A DNA stretch of 64,000 nt from Cellvibrionaceae bacterium. GTDB taxonomy: Bacteria > Pseudomonadota > Gammaproteobacteria > Pseudomonadales > Cellvibrionaceae. The stretch covers positions 124,001 through 188,000 of the forward strand of contig JANPZW010000013.1 in NCBI GenBank assembly GCA_024707385.1. Direction: 5' to 3'. How positions within the stretch are numbered: the stretch's first letter is position 1; every line of letters begins with the position of its first letter. This document shows positions 10,190-20,969 of the stretch, piece after piece. The notes beneath the pieces are model-generated. The model was not told the DNA's origin, searched no databases, and saw nothing but the letters and a program-made list of their open reading frames with translations. Both the position numbers and the translations under genes were made by a program.

Positions 10190-11225
10190 ATGGAAAATCG
10201 CAGTTACTGGCTGGACTATGCCAAGGCAATCGGAATCATCCTGGTTGTATACGGACATATTGCCAGGGGCCTGTTTCAGGCGGGTTTATTTCCCCAACAG
10301 GAAATCTATCAATATCTGGATAGCATCATCTACAGCTTCCATATGCCGCTGTTTTTTTTTCTTGTCCGGCTCTCTATTTTATTCGTCTTTCATCAAACGC
10401 GGTGTTAATGAATTGCTATGGAGCAAAGTGGACACGGTGGTTTATCCGTACCTCCTCTGGTCGCTGCTCCAGGGAGGAATCGAGGTACTGCTCTCCTCCC
10501 AAACAAATGGCGACGCCAAAGTCGGCGATGTACTCAACCTTTTATGGGAACCTAGGGCCCAGTTCTGGTTTTTGTATGCGTTATTTTTGCTTTTTGTCGT
10601 AGTTTCAACAGTTTTTGCCATCTCTGGACGCGGTGCGTTATGGCCCTTATTTCTAGCGGCGGTCGGACTGTATTTCTGGGAAACGCCGCTTCTGAATTTC
10701 CCACCTTATCGCCTTATCGCGAGCAATCTCGTTTTCTTTATGTTTGGGGTTGCGTTCTCTTTGACGACCGCAAGCCGCTTCACAACAGGTCTCGCCTGGC
10801 TACCCTGGGCAATAGTTTTCATTGCCGCGCAGTATCTGTTTCATGAAACCCTGGCGCTCACCTACAGGGATAGAGGCCTATATGCACTGTTGCTGGCGCT
10901 TGTCTCGATCATGCTCGTGGTATCAATTTCCCGTTATGCGGCAAAGAAACCCAACAAAATGATTTTGCTAATCGGCGCGTCGTCCATGGCAATCTATCTG
11001 ATGCACATACTGATCGGCAGTGGCACCCGGATTCTTCTGCAAAAAGTCTTGGGTTTCGATTCCCTGATGGGGCATTTGCTGGCAGGGTGTTCGTTGGGGC
11101 TACTACTTCCTATGATCGTTTACGCAATGCGCGATAGGATGCACATTAAATATTTGTTTTTCGCGCCAATTGCCAATACATTACGAAAGTGGCTGACAAT
11201 GATAAGCGCGCCAAGCCGCAATTGA
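10190..11225 (+). CDS. Acyltransferase 3 family membrane protein (frameshifted as sequenced)
   Basis: Multi-pass inner-membrane O-acyltransferase (PF01757 type), likely to acetylate or otherwise acylate EPS sugars. The N-terminal piece starts MENRSYWLDYAKAIGIILVVYGH, with the family His in the first helix and a FHMPLFFF helix. The frame then breaks in a run of nine T at 10352-10360. With eight T it reads FHMPLFFFLSGSLFYSSF and continues through about nine further membrane segments to 11225. It is treated as one gene with a homopolymer overcall. The surrounding gene order (glycosyltransferases on both sides, same strand) supports a role in decorating the polymer. Confidence 0.85.
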
Positions 11226-11312
11226 ACCAGCCACAATGACTTCTCGGCACAGACCACTGCGAACAGCTAGAAGCAACGGATGCGCTCCTTATAACCCAAA
11301 CTCAGACGTCGC

Positions 11313-12506
11313 ATGAAAATCGGTTACTTCACCAACCAATACCCCAAAATCAGCCATACCTTTATTCGACGTGAAATCAATGGTCTGGAATCACTCGGAG
11401 CCGAGGTTGTCCGCCTTTCGCTGCGCCGCACAAAGGAAATATTGGTCGATGAGGAAGATCACCAGGAAAACGCTAAGACCGTTTTCATTATCGAACCCTC
11501 CGCCGTTAAAACTGCGATGAAACTGGCGATGGCGACGCTAGGCTGCCTCGCGCTGCTACCAAAAACTGCCAAATTGCTCCTCACACTGATCCGCACCGGT
11601 CAGGAGCCAGCCGGCAAATATTTTATCTATCTCGCCGAAGCCTGTTGGCTTCTGAAATTCTGCAGCCACCAACAGATATCACATCTGCATATCCATTTCG
11701 GCACTAACCCCACGACTGTTGCCATGTTGTGCAGGTGCCTAGGCGGCCCGGCATACAGTTTTACAGCGCACGGGCCCGACGAATTTGACGCACCTATCTC
11801 CCACGCATTGCGGGAAAAAATCAAACGCGCCAAGTTTGCCGTTGGCATCTCATCATTTGGTAAAAGTCAGCTCTACCGCTGGAGCGACTTCGCCGACTGG
11901 CAAAAGATCATCGAAGTGCACTGCACGATTGACGAAAAAATGCTGACCAGCCCAACAAAGCCTATTGAGCAGAACAATCGCTTGATCTGCATTGGTCGCC
12001 TCGCACCGCAAAAAGGGCATTGGTTGCTACTCCAAGCCGTTGCCCTGCTCAAAGACCAATATCCGAGTTTGAAGGTTTGCTTTGTTGGCGATGGAGAGTA
12101 TCGCGAGGTTTTTGATGAATTTATCCGGGTAAATGGCCTGCAAAGGAATATCGAAATTCTCGGCTGGAAATCCGCCGACGAAATTATTGAGGAACTGGAT
12201 AATGCCAGCGCACTGATATTGCCGAGCTTCGCTGAGGGCTTGCCCGTGGTGATTATGGAGGCGTTCTCGCGCTGCCGACCTGCGATCTGCACTCAGATCG
12301 CAGGTATTCCAGAGCTGGTCACAAGTGAAAACGGATGGCTTTTGCCCGCGGGGGATGTAGACGCTCTTGCCCATGCCATAACACAGGTTTTGCAGTGCGA
12401 TGTAGAAACACTTAATCGAAAAGGTCGCGCCGGCCAGCAAGCGGTTGCTGAGCGCCACAACATCCGCATCGAAGCTCCCAAAATATACCGTGCGATTATG
12501 GAATAA
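11313..12506 (+). CDS. Glycosyltransferase family 4 (EPS locus)
   Basis: 397 residues, GT-B fold. N-terminal MKIGYFTNQYPKISHTFIRREI is the typical nucleotide-sugar GT4 opening with an early acceptor loop. The Rossmann C-half has LICIGRLAPQKGH, VCFVGDGEYR, IEILGWKSADEI and the donor-binding E-x7-E signature in FAEGLPVVIMEAFSRCRPAI. It should transfer a sugar from a nucleotide donor to the lipid-linked repeat unit. Donor and linkage are not predictable. It resembles the gene at 26217 in overall layout. Only 3 bases separate its stop from the reconstructed start of the next gene, indicating one operon. Confidence 0.85.
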   Translation: MKIGYFTNQYPKISHTFIRREINGLESLGAEVVRLSLRRTKEILVDEEDHQENAKTVFIIEPSAVKTAMKLAMATLGCLALLPKTAKLLLTLIRTGQEPAGKYFIYLAEACWLLKFCSHQQISHLHIHFGTNPTTVAMLCRCLGGPAYSFTAHGPDEFDAPISHALREKIKRAKFAVGISSFGKSQLYRWSDFADWQKIIEVHCTIDEKMLTSPTKPIEQNNRLICIGRLAPQKGHWLLLQAVALLKDQYPSLKVCFVGDGEYREVFDEFIRVNGLQRNIEILGWKSADEIIEELDNASALILPSFAEGLPVVIMEAFSRCRPAICTQIAGIPELVTSENGWLLPAGDVDALAHAITQVLQCDVETLNRKGRAGQQAVAERHNIRIEAPKIYRAIME

Positions 12507-12509
12507 AGC

Positions 12510-13686
12510 ATGACCTTTACCGATCTGGCATTTACGCTCTTTATTATTACGTCCCTGCCCGCTTATTTTCTTACTCTTGAACTGGTGGCTGGCCTTTTTG
12601 CCGTATAAAGCAAAGCGCCACAGCAAAAAGGCCGGCAGCTGCGCCATCATCATCCCTGCTCACAATGAAGAAATCACGCTTGGGGCGACCCTGGCTAGCA
12701 TCAAGGAACAGATTTCTCCAGACGATAGAATTATCGTCATCGCAGACAACTGTACCGACAGTACGGCGGCCATCGCCACTCGGATGGGTGTCGAAGTTTT
12801 GGAACGGTTCGACAGCGAAAAACGCGGCAAAGGTTATGCCCTTGCCTACGCAATAAACCATCTGCAAAATTCGCCGGTCGATATTGTTATGTTTGTGGAC
12901 GCGGACTGTCGAGCCGAGCCTGGGAGCATAGCGACCCTGAAATCAGCCTGCGCAACTTACGAGAATCCGGTGCAAAGCCGTTATCAGTTTTACGCTCCTC
13001 ACGGCGCGCCACCCGCCCGTACCATTTCAGAATTTGCGCTGTATATAAAAAACCACGTTCGCCTGCTTGGACTCCATCGTCTGGGAGGAAGCGTTCCCAT
13101 CACCGGTTCAGGCTTTGCTATGCCTTTTGGCTTGCTGCGACACTTTGATCTGAATACCGGCAATATCGTTGAAGACATGAAGCTTGGTGTGGACATTGCG
13201 TTACATGGCAACCGCGTCATGTACGTTCCCGAAGCGCAGATATCCACCTCTCTGCCTCTCTCTAATGCGGATGCCCACAAACAGAGAACTCGCTGGGAGC
13301 ACGGCCATATCACAACAATTTTGCGTTATTGCCCAAAACTCCTGGCTGCAGCAATACGTAGATTCAGCAAAACCCAGCTGTTGACCGCGCTCGACCTGAC
13401 GGTGCCTCCGATATTTGTCCTACTGACGATTGGCATTACCATTGGCGGTATTGGTTTGGGCCTCGGATACGCTCTCTCAGATGAGCGACTGGCATATGTT
13501 GCGTTGACGCCAATAATCCTGATTCTCGCAGGCTCTCGCTGTTATCAACTGGCAGGCGAAAATCGTAAGTCTGCGTCAACTCCCCGATATTTTTATTTAC
13601 GCCGTGGTTAAGGTTGACATCTACCGGAAATTTTTAGCGGGCGAAAATCCGGCTGGGAAAAAACCAAACGCGATCCCCAGAAGTAA
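12510..13686 (+). CDS. Glycosyltransferase family 2, cellulose-synthase-like (three apparent indels)
   Basis: Reconstructed as a single membrane GT2 of about 390 residues. ATG 12510 gives an N-terminal membrane helix (MTFTDLAFTLFIITSLPAYF). The frame shifts in a T5 run at 12595-12599. The catalytic domain follows: CAIIIPAHNEE, MFVDADC (DxD-like), TGSGFAMP, and the QRTRWEHGH (Q/RxxRW) motif. Two C-terminal helices follow. To recover the usual ending (reading about GWEKTKRDPQK to the stop at 13684) a second shift near 13525-13545 and a third near 13638-13645 are needed. The first is clearly a homopolymer. The other two are placed less surely, so real decay cannot be excluded for this gene. Confidence 0.75.
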
Positions 13687-13716
13687 ATTTCCGGAATTCA
13701 AAGACAATGCAAATGG

Positions 13717-15034
13717 GTGGTGCATGAGGAAAAAAAAGTGCTTTTAATTATGGAGCAGTGCAATCCGGATTGGGCTTCTGTCCCACTGGTGGGCTATCGA
13801 ATCTATCAATCCCTCGCCAAAATTGCGGACGTCACCCTGGTAACCCACGATAGAAATCGTGCGGCACTGCAGAAAATTCATGCCAATGACAAAATCACCT
13901 ACATGGTGCCGTCCAAGGCGGAAAAACGGTACTACTCATTCCTGACTCGTATCACGACTTTTTAAAGGCCGGGTAATATGGCCGCTGTTTCACGCGTTTT
14001 ATCTACCTATTTATCTTTACTTCGATAAAGCCGCAGCCCAACACTTTGGGAGTGCGGTCGCCAACGGCGAATACGACGTTGTTCATGTGATCACGCCAAT
14101 TCAACCAAGATTTCCGGTCGCCATATCTCGCTTGTGTGGCGCGACACCATTTATTCTCGGACCGGTCAACGGTGGAGTGCCTTTTCCCGATGCATTCAAA
14201 AGTCGGGGGCGCCGTGAGTTTTCCCAGCTCAACTTTATTCGCACACTCGGCCGGATTCTACTTCCCGGCTATCGCCGCACTTATAAGGATGCAGCTCTCG
14301 TAATAGCCGGCTCCACCTATACCCGCGACTGGGTGCATCACACCATGAAAGTCCCGCTGGAGCGCTTGCCACTCATCTGGGAAAACGGTGTGACGGATGA
14401 TTTCTACATCTCACCTACTGAGCTGAATGAAGATGAACGGACCGATACCGCACCACTTAAACTGATTTTTTGTGGTCGGCTGGAACCCTATAAAGGCGCC
14501 GACATGCTGATAAAGGCGGTCGCTCGCGTGCGCGACCTTGGAATTGATTGCCGCCTGACGATCGTAGGGGCCGGATCAGAAATGGCTACCCTAAAAGAAC
14601 TGGTTACAACCAACCAATTAAATGAACAGGTTACTTTCACGGGTTGGATTGACCAAAGTCAAACGCGACGGTTCTATCAGGAAGCCGACGTTTTTGCCTT
14701 TCCTTCAGTGCGGGAGTTCGGCGGCGCCGTGGTCATGGAGGCAATGGCCTGCGGCCTGCCGTGTATCGTCGTCGATAATGGCGGCATCGCCGAATATGTC
14801 GATGACACAAGCGGTTTTAGAATTCCCCCACACAGTGAACAGTTTGTTATTGAGGAGATGGCCCGCCACATCAGCATCTATGCCAATAACAGACGCTTGC
14901 TGAAGGACCACTCACTCGCCTCAAGACAGAGAGCAGAGCAATTCCGCTGGGCACGCAAAGCAAATGAAATCAGCGGCTTATATGATACTTTGCAAGCCAC
15001 CTGCAGCGACACACCACAGGCGGACACCATCTGA
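13717..15034 (+). CDS. Glycosyltransferase family 4 (frameshifted as sequenced)
   Basis: Two halves of one GT-B enzyme. The first covers KVLLIMEQCNPDWASVPLVGYRIY and ends prematurely in a T5 run at 13959-13963. With four T the frame reads on as TTFKGRVIWPLFHAFYLPIY into VVHVITPIQPRFPVAISR, ILGPVNGGVPFP, then LIFCGRLEPYKGADMLI, LTIVGAGSEMA and the donor motif REFGGAVVMEAMACGLPCIVVD. Hence about 440 residues. The start is uncertain: GTG 13717 or 13720 are in frame, and an ATG at 13724 would fit if the A8 run just after it is miscalled. Function: sugar addition to the EPS repeat unit; donor unknown. Confidence 0.8.
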
Positions 15035-15271
15035 CCGCCTTCATTGATCACCAACCCATCTCTTCATGGCGCCACTACCACCGCGATTATCCCTTCCGCG
15101 GATGATGTACTACCTGCGGCAATGCGTTTAGAATTCTTGCGCTTGGCTGAGCCCCTCAGCACTGCACATTCAAGAAGATACCTTGAAATAACCGACTTAT
15201 GACACTCAATAGATTTATTACACCAATAGCTGGCAAGGTGACCTGACAATCAAAGTAACCGAGGTGAAGAT

Positions 15272-16276
15272 ATGAAATGGAACATAGCGGCACCTTTTTT
15301 CCAGTCGAAAGATTCGACCTGGATTGACGACCAGATTGATGACAAGCATTTTGAATTTCAAAAAATCCCCCGCACCACCGACTCGCAATCATGGCATAGC
15401 CGAAAATCCAATATGACAAGCGCAAAGGGCTGGCTGACCTATTGGAGCCAGGCGAAGCGCGCCTTAAAGACACCCGGCGAAGGATTGATAACCGTATTTC
15501 CACAACTGCCCGTTATGGCAGGACTGCAGATGAAACTGTCGCGGGATGACAGACCACTAATAGCGTGGTGCTTCAATTTGGGAGCGTGCTATCCCGGACT
15601 GAAACAACAGCTTTCAAAAATGACATTGGAGCGCGTCTCCAAATTTATTGTCCATTCCACCGCAGAAATAGACTCTTACTCAAATTGGCTTGAACTACCT
15701 CGGGAGAAATTTGTTTTTGTCCCTCTGCAACGGGGAGATTTTCCCATCGAAGAGGCTGAAGACACAGAAGATCCCTTCGTTCTCTCCGTTGGCTCAGCCA
15801 AAAGAGACTACGCAACATTTTTCAAAGCTATTGAGCGCCTCAACTATAAGACCGTGGTAATTGCCAGTGAGCTGGCGATTAAAGGTTTGAAAGTTCCTGA
15901 TAACGTAAAAGTTCTGCATAACATCTCTCACGCCGACTGCCGGCGTTATGTGCAAAGAGCGCGCATAAATGTAGTCCCCATCAACAATAATAAAACCGCA
16001 TCCGGTCAGGTTACGGTTATCGAAGCAATGAAGTTCGGTCGGCCGGTTATCGCGTCAAAGTGCATTGGCACCGTCGATTATGTTGACCATGGAGTCGACG
16101 GCTTACTGGTCGAACCCGCATCAACGGAAGAGCTGGGAAATGCCATAGAAACCTTATGGCGGGATGCCAATCTCCGACAAAGACTCAGTCTTGCTGCAAA
16201 AGAAACTGCCGATCGAAAATATTCTGATAAAGCAGCAGCAGAGTCGTTAAAGCAGATTTTGCTCGAAGCGAGCTAA
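15272..16276 (+). CDS. Glycosyltransferase, GT4-like (EPS locus)
   Basis: 334 residues. The N-half is unusual and short, with LIAWCFNLGACYPGLKQQ and KFIVHSTAEIDSYSNW, as in a group of small GT4-like enzymes. The C-half has FVLSVGSAKRDYATFFKAI, VKVLHNISHADCRRYVQ and the donor-binding GQVTVIEAMKFGRPVIASKC. The start ATG 15272 follows a GAGGTGAAG ribosome-binding site. It is separated from the previous gene by 237 bases with no recognised feature, so it may have its own promoter. It is convergent with the beta-helix lipoprotein gene. Confidence 0.8.
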   Translation: MKWNIAAPFFQSKDSTWIDDQIDDKHFEFQKIPRTTDSQSWHSRKSNMTSAKGWLTYWSQAKRALKTPGEGLITVFPQLPVMAGLQMKLSRDDRPLIAWCFNLGACYPGLKQQLSKMTLERVSKFIVHSTAEIDSYSNWLELPREKFVFVPLQRGDFPIEEAEDTEDPFVLSVGSAKRDYATFFKAIERLNYKTVVIASELAIKGLKVPDNVKVLHNISHADCRRYVQRARINVVPINNNKTASGQVTVIEAMKFGRPVIASKCIGTVDYVDHGVDGLLVEPASTEELGNAIETLWRDANLRQRLSLAAKETADRKYSDKAAAESLKQILLEAS

Positions 16277-16334
16277 AGGGAAGATAGGAAAAAGAGGAGG
16301 CCACTTCCGCAGAAATGGCCTCACCTCAGAGATA

Positions 16335-18776
16335 TTACTGTTGAAATCCTGCACGGATATATTTATTGATCTCCGATGCGGTGTAGCGGACATCCCAGGT
16401 TCCAACCTGACGATTCAATGCCTTATTCATGAACTCATCAAAGCTGTTGCTACCACCCAAAGAGGCGTTATATGAACCCAGGGTCCGGTCGGCGCCTTTA
16501 TACAATAGTGATCCCACACCATCGGAATCGTCGGCCCATTTGTAGTCCAGGTTGTTTTTCAGGGCGACCGTCGACGCTTGGTCCTTGTGTTTATTCACCG
16601 GACTTCTCATCAATGACTTGTACTTGGTACGCCATGTCTGGTTGTCAAGCACACCGCTGATATAGTTGCCTTCGCCACGCCAGTCTGCGTAACCCATTGC
16701 ACTGAATTCCAGGCCCCAGACCGCTGCAGTACACAAGCCATTGCCCGTACAAGCACCTTTCCCTTTGACCATGGGCTCGCCTTCAGTGATCACGTTGTTG
16801 AACGCGTAAGCTCGAACACCCGTGGGCAGCGGCTCCCAATAACCGAGCATCAAGCCCACTGCGTTGCGAGCAAAGAAGTTGTCCTCTGCCAAACCGCCGC
16901 CTCTGAGCTGAGCACCGTGGCTGGCAGCGCGGGTAATAATATTGTTCTTGAGCAACAGCGTGCTGCCATCAGTGTTGTATTGGATATACAGGTTGTGGTT
17001 ATACATATTGGCGCCAGCGCCATTCACCACCGGATTCCAACCACCGCGGTCAAAGACATTTTCCTCGATCGTCACATTGCTCGCGCCACTCATATACAGG
17101 TTTGATGGCCTTTTGTTCTGATCGTAGGAGGATTTGTTGTAATAGGCTCCGGTCCAGATGTTCCGACGCAGTGTTATGCCTTTCGGATTCCGGCCTTCCC
17201 ACGCCTGCACTACAAGCTCAATAAAATTGAATTTATTGTCTTCGAACAGAAGATTTTCATGACCACCAAGCAGGGTGATATCTGCATGAGCTGCCCCTGT
17301 GAATTCCGCATGGCTCGGATCCATTTTGTACGCATAAAACTCCAAGCCAATGATATGGAAGTTTTTCGTTGTGGTTTTAGAGAGCTGCATAGAACTCCCC
17401 GCATTTTCCAGTTTTGGCCGGTTTCCACTTGTGCCGTAGTAGGTGATCACAGCAGGCTCTGCTGCACTGCGTCCAGAATGCAAATTGGCTAGCGACTCTC
17501 CCCGCCAAGCATCACCGCGCTTGAGGTACAGGTGATCTGGATAACCGTTGCGCATTTTAGCCAAACCAGCTTTTATGGTTTTGCACGGGGCTGCATCGGT
17601 TAAGCAAGTATTCGAATCCTTTCCAACGGAATTGCTCACATAAATCAATCTTGAATCCGCAGATGGCTTAATTGCCGTGAACCCCGAAGTTGCGGCTGCA
17701 GGGCTCTTTGCTTCGCCTTCAACTTTCAGCGATACGACCGCGCTGGCAGTTTTGCCAGACTGTACAACCTGATAAGTAAAGGAATCCGTGCCAACGAAGC
17801 CTTGTTTCGGCGTATAGGTAAAATACCCTTCGTCATACATGCGCACGCTGCCATTGCTCGGGGCTTTGGCTATCGAAAATACTGCACTGCCATCGTGCAC
17901 ATCATTTTCACTCACAGCCTTGACCTGACCAGGCTGAACATCGGAACCGCTCTGGAAGGTATAGGAATCGTTGTTAGCTACCAGCGTTACTTCAGAAATT
18001 GGCGGATTTTCCGAGCCCTTGACAGTGAAATTGACGAGATGCGGCACACCCGCGTCACCACTCACATCGGGCTGTGAATAGGGAGTAACCACAAGGGTGT
18101 AATCCCCCGCGGGAAACTCCCCGGCAGCCACATTCAAATGTTTACGTTCGTCCACCAAAGCGAAGGGCGGATTATTTTCGAAACGGTCGATCTCGATAGG
18201 CCCGGTCAACAGAAAATGGACGCTGCCTATTGCAGCGTCACCCTGCGCGGTGATGTTGACCAATTCATCAGCGACGGATGATAGGCTCAACTCTTGATCT
18301 TCTTCAATTTCGCCTACAGGCATGTACACCCCTGCTTGCCCCACCGCGACCCACTCGACACGGGAAATACTTGGGCCAGCTGGTTCCGCAACAGGCTCAC
18401 TGACAACCACCAGCCTTTTGACAGGGATCGCTTGGACGTTTTCAGAATCCGTTACACGATAAGTGATTTCGTATTGCCCAGGACGGCTGGTATCCACTGT
18501 TGCGCTATTGGAAGAAACCGCTTTAGTGATATCGCCATCTTCAACATCTGACGCTTTAATTCCAGGATCAACAAAAACGGAATTCACCGGAATAGTAACA
18601 ACGGGATCACCTATCAGTTTAATAACAGGTGCACTATTCGAAATGGAAGAAGGGTTTTCGGATTGAGAAGGATCTTTATCTGCCGTGTTGGTATCTTCGA
18701 CATCGACCGTACAACCTGTAACAAACACCGACATGGCCAAGAAGAATGCGGTGCAGAATTGTAAACGTTTTGCCAT
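16335..18776 (-). CDS. Secreted lipoprotein with Ig/cadherin-like and beta-helix domains, putative polysaccharide-active
   Basis: 813 residues. Signal peptide with lipobox FVTGC (Cys22). A DUF5011-like immunoglobulin domain (about 48-130; DPGIKASDVEDGDITKAV is typical). A middle beta-sandwich region (about 135-255). A cadherin-like module (about 265-355; GYFTYTPKQGFVGTDSFTYQV). Then a right-handed parallel beta-helix from about 375 to the end (YVSNSVGKDSNTC start, repeated N-rich turns such as NVTIEENVFDR and LLLKNNIITRA). Such folds occur in polysaccharide lyases and depolymerases. Its position between EPS biosynthesis genes suggests it trims or releases the polymer outside the cell or at the outer membrane. 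No catalytic residues could be assigned, so the activity is inferred. Confidence 0.65.
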   Translation of the reverse strand: MAKRLQFCTAFFLAMSVFVTGCTVDVEDTNTADKDPSQSENPSSISNSAPVIKLIGDPVVTIPVNSVFVDPGIKASDVEDGDITKAVSSNSATVDTSRPGQYEITYRVTDSENVQAIPVKRLVVVSEPVAEPAGPSISRVEWVAVGQAGVYMPVGEIEEDQELSLSSVADELVNITAQGDAAIGSVHFLLTGPIEIDRFENNPPFALVDERKHLNVAAGEFPAGDYTLVVTPYSQPDVSGDAGVPHLVNFTVKGSENPPISEVTLVANNDSYTFQSGSDVQPGQVKAVSENDVHDGSAVFSIAKAPSNGSVRMYDEGYFTYTPKQGFVGTDSFTYQVVQSGKTASAVVSLKVEGEAKSPAAATSGFTAIKPSADSRLIYVSNSVGKDSNTCLTDAAPCKTIKAGLAKMRNGYPDHLYLKRGDAWRGESLANLHSGRSAAEPAVITYYGTSGNRPKLENAGSSMQLSKTTTKNFHIIGLEFYAYKMDPSHAEFTGAAHADITLLGGHENLLFEDNKFNFIELVVQAWEGRNPKGITLRRNIWTGAYYNKSSYDQNKRPSNLYMSGASNVTIEENVFDRGGWNPVVNGAGANMYNHNLYIQYNTDGSTLLLKNNIITRAASHGAQLRGGGLAEDNFFARNAVGLMLGYWEPLPTGVRAYAFNNVITEGEPMVKGKGACTGNGLCTAAVWGLEFSAMGYADWRGEGNYISGVLDNQTWRTKYKSLMRSPVNKHKDQASTVALKNNLDYKWADDSDGVGSLLYKGADRTLGSYNASLGGSNSFDEFMNKALNRQVGTWDVRYTASEINKYIRAGFQQ

Positions 18777-19484
18777 GAAAAACTCCGGACATCTAGAGCG
18801 CTTAGTCTCATAAATCGAGGACTGATTTCTTCAGGCAATGCCATGCCCTCTATACCGACTTCCTACATCAAATGTTTTCGGTGAGATTCAGCTTCGTATT
18901 GCGCAACGGTCATTGGCCGCCACGACGAGGTTCAAGTGTGGATACTCTGAGTATTTCCATGTTGATTGTAGCGCCACTTTATTCAGCGCCTATTTAAAGG
19001 CACGAAAAAACCATGCGCGGAAGATCTTTAACTCAAAGCGCGTTTTCAGAGAGTTTGACGATGAGTGGTTCTCTACAGTGGGTGAGCGGGCTGTGCACAT
19101 AAATTCTGTGCAGCCTCTCAATGGTCTATTTCAGGAATAAACCAAACCGATTCCCCAACAAGCATGTCAAATGCAATCTTTGTCAGCTACGTGAATTACC
19201 CAGGCTGCCCCACGAGAGGGCAGATCATGCGCGGCTAGCGTTATTTGAGTGATATATGCCGGGTCACATGAAAAGGTGGTCGGATTTTGACTTCTGTAAT
19301 ATCGACTGTCAACGTAAAATTTCTTCGCACCCCAATACACAGATCACAATAATTCCATCGTTAAACAAAAATTCTTGAATTACAGAGAAAAATACGGAAC
19401 AAAACAAAACTTATGAATATATGGTTAGGTGGACAGCCTGTATATAGGCACACCTCGCAAATGCTCCGACTCGCTTAACCTGCG
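18777..19484. other. Long intergenic region inside the EPS locus
   Basis: About 700 bases with no recognised gene, lying upstream of the lipoprotein gene and downstream of the polymerase gene. A 100-codon open frame (18838-19140, plus) starts MPCPLYRLP but has no recognisable family or ribosome-binding site. The stretch 19330-19440 is AT-rich. It probably holds the lipoprotein promoter. Confidence 0.4.
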
Positions 19485-19523
19485 CAAAAAATGTCGCAGC
19501 CCCCCTTCCGGAGTCGCTGCAAC
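19485..19523 (-). terminator. Rho-independent terminator after the wzy-like gene
   Basis: On the minus strand an 8-bp stem (GTTGCAGC with GCTGCGAC, one G-T pair) encloses 15 bases and is followed by TTTTTT, starting 44 bases after the stop of the polymerase gene. The plus strand also has a T-rich tail, so it may act both ways. Confidence 0.6.
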
Positions 19524-19566
19524 ATTTTTATAAATCGACGACAGGAAACTCAGCTCGGCGGGATAC

Positions 19567-20969
19567 TCATGACAACACCTTGGCAAGCTTACGGTCCTGC
19601 GCCACCTTTCCCATTTCGGATAACTGTTTGGCGCCACCCAATATTGCACCGCCGATCAGATAGGATAGATGCGTAATCGATGCGTTAGGTATCTGATCAA
19701 TCAGATAAATCACCAGAATTGCACATAGAGCAAGAGTGTACGGAGACAGGGGCCGGGAGTCCGAATAACTCTTCATACTTCTCGCAAATGCGATTACCGG
19801 ATACGCCACCAATCCCATTGTGGCCAAGTATCCAAGCCAGCCAAAAGATCCGAATCTGATGATCCATGCTCCGTCCGTAACACTCAGATCCTCACCTGTA
19901 ATTGGATCGAATACGCGATTTCGCCCCCAGGTGCCCCAGCCAAACCAGGGTTTTTCGTTCGCCCGACTTAACAGCATATCTTCGTTATCAAATCTATATT
20001 GCAGAGAGCTTGCTCGATCGGGATTGAGATCCATAAAAAATGCCGTGATATCTGACAACGGCAATTGGTGCCGAATAGCAGGAAATGCCAATACGATAAT
20101 GGCCACCAGAGACATGGCACGCACGCGCATTCTTTCGGACAAAAATAAAGTTAGTGCAGCAAAAAAATCAAGTAGATGAGGGCACTGTAGGTTTTGCAAA
20201 ACACCAGCACTACGCCGCAATACAAAAAGATGATCGCACCTTTCCCTCTCATAACTTCATGATTATTTCGCCATAAAGCGAACGCCGCTATCGCAGTCAC
20301 ACAACCATAAACGGCGACCAATAAACCGTGGCCCAAAAATACTACCGGCCGAAACCCACCCGCCCTCACCTGCTGTGACCAATCATGGGGGAAAAATCCG
20401 TAAATCTTGGTGTGCAGCTGGGGACTCATGCGGACTTCGTAAAGCATAAGAATTGAATAAAAAAGGCCAAAGATGAGTATCTGCTTCACGAGCTCTTCAT
20501 GAGACTTGGTCGACGCCAACACTGAATAGCCGATGATAAATGGTGCATAAACCTCAACAAAAAGTGAGGCCAGTAGAGAGAGGGATTCTGAAAACTTCAA
20601 GCCGGGAAGCGTAAGCCTGCCAAAATACAACGGATCCATGTTGGTGAAGATCGTGAAAAACGGAGACAGGATTAATGCTATGCAAAAAAACCAACCAAGC
20701 CGATAAGAGGGCAACCAAACTAATTTGACCCTCTTCAAATAGAGTGCAACCAGCAAAGTCAAAATCGGTATTGACTCTTTGTCCAAGGGAGGCAGCAATG
20801 GCAACTTCATCACCTGATATGGATGCGGGACAGGCAGAAATAGGTAGGGAATAAGCACTAATAATATGACTGCTCGGTCTAGCTGCAAACGTGTAATCAA
20901 CCGGTAAGCAACAAAGGGCCAGCAAAACAGTGCTAGGTAATACAGAAAGTTCGGATTACTAACCATCAT
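19567..20969 (-). CDS. O-antigen ligase/polymerase (Wzy-like) of the EPS locus (frameshifted as sequenced)
   Basis: Multi-pass inner-membrane protein of about 468 residues that should polymerise flipped repeat units in the periplasm. The N-half (20969 down to about 20165) has seven or eight hydrophobic helices, the QQVRAGGFRPVVFLGHG segment typical of this family, and ends in YSALIYLIF. The frame then breaks in A7 on the plus strand (20161-20167, T7 on the coding strand). With eight T it reads IFFAALTLFLSER into the C-half with SLQYRFDNEDMLL and the periplasmic-loop motif KPWFGWGTWGRN, as in the Wzy_C/O-antigen ligase domain. It is on the opposite strand to the adjacent flippase. Confidence 0.85.

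Noticed and set aside
11245..11260. CGGCAC...CTGC upstream of the GT4 at 11313
   Set aside because: GG and GC are 11 bases apart, so it fails the -24/-12 spacing.
18838..19140. 100-codon plus-strand frame in the EPS intergenic region
   Set aside because: No ribosome-binding site, no recognisable family, and composition unlike neighbouring genes; treated as chance.
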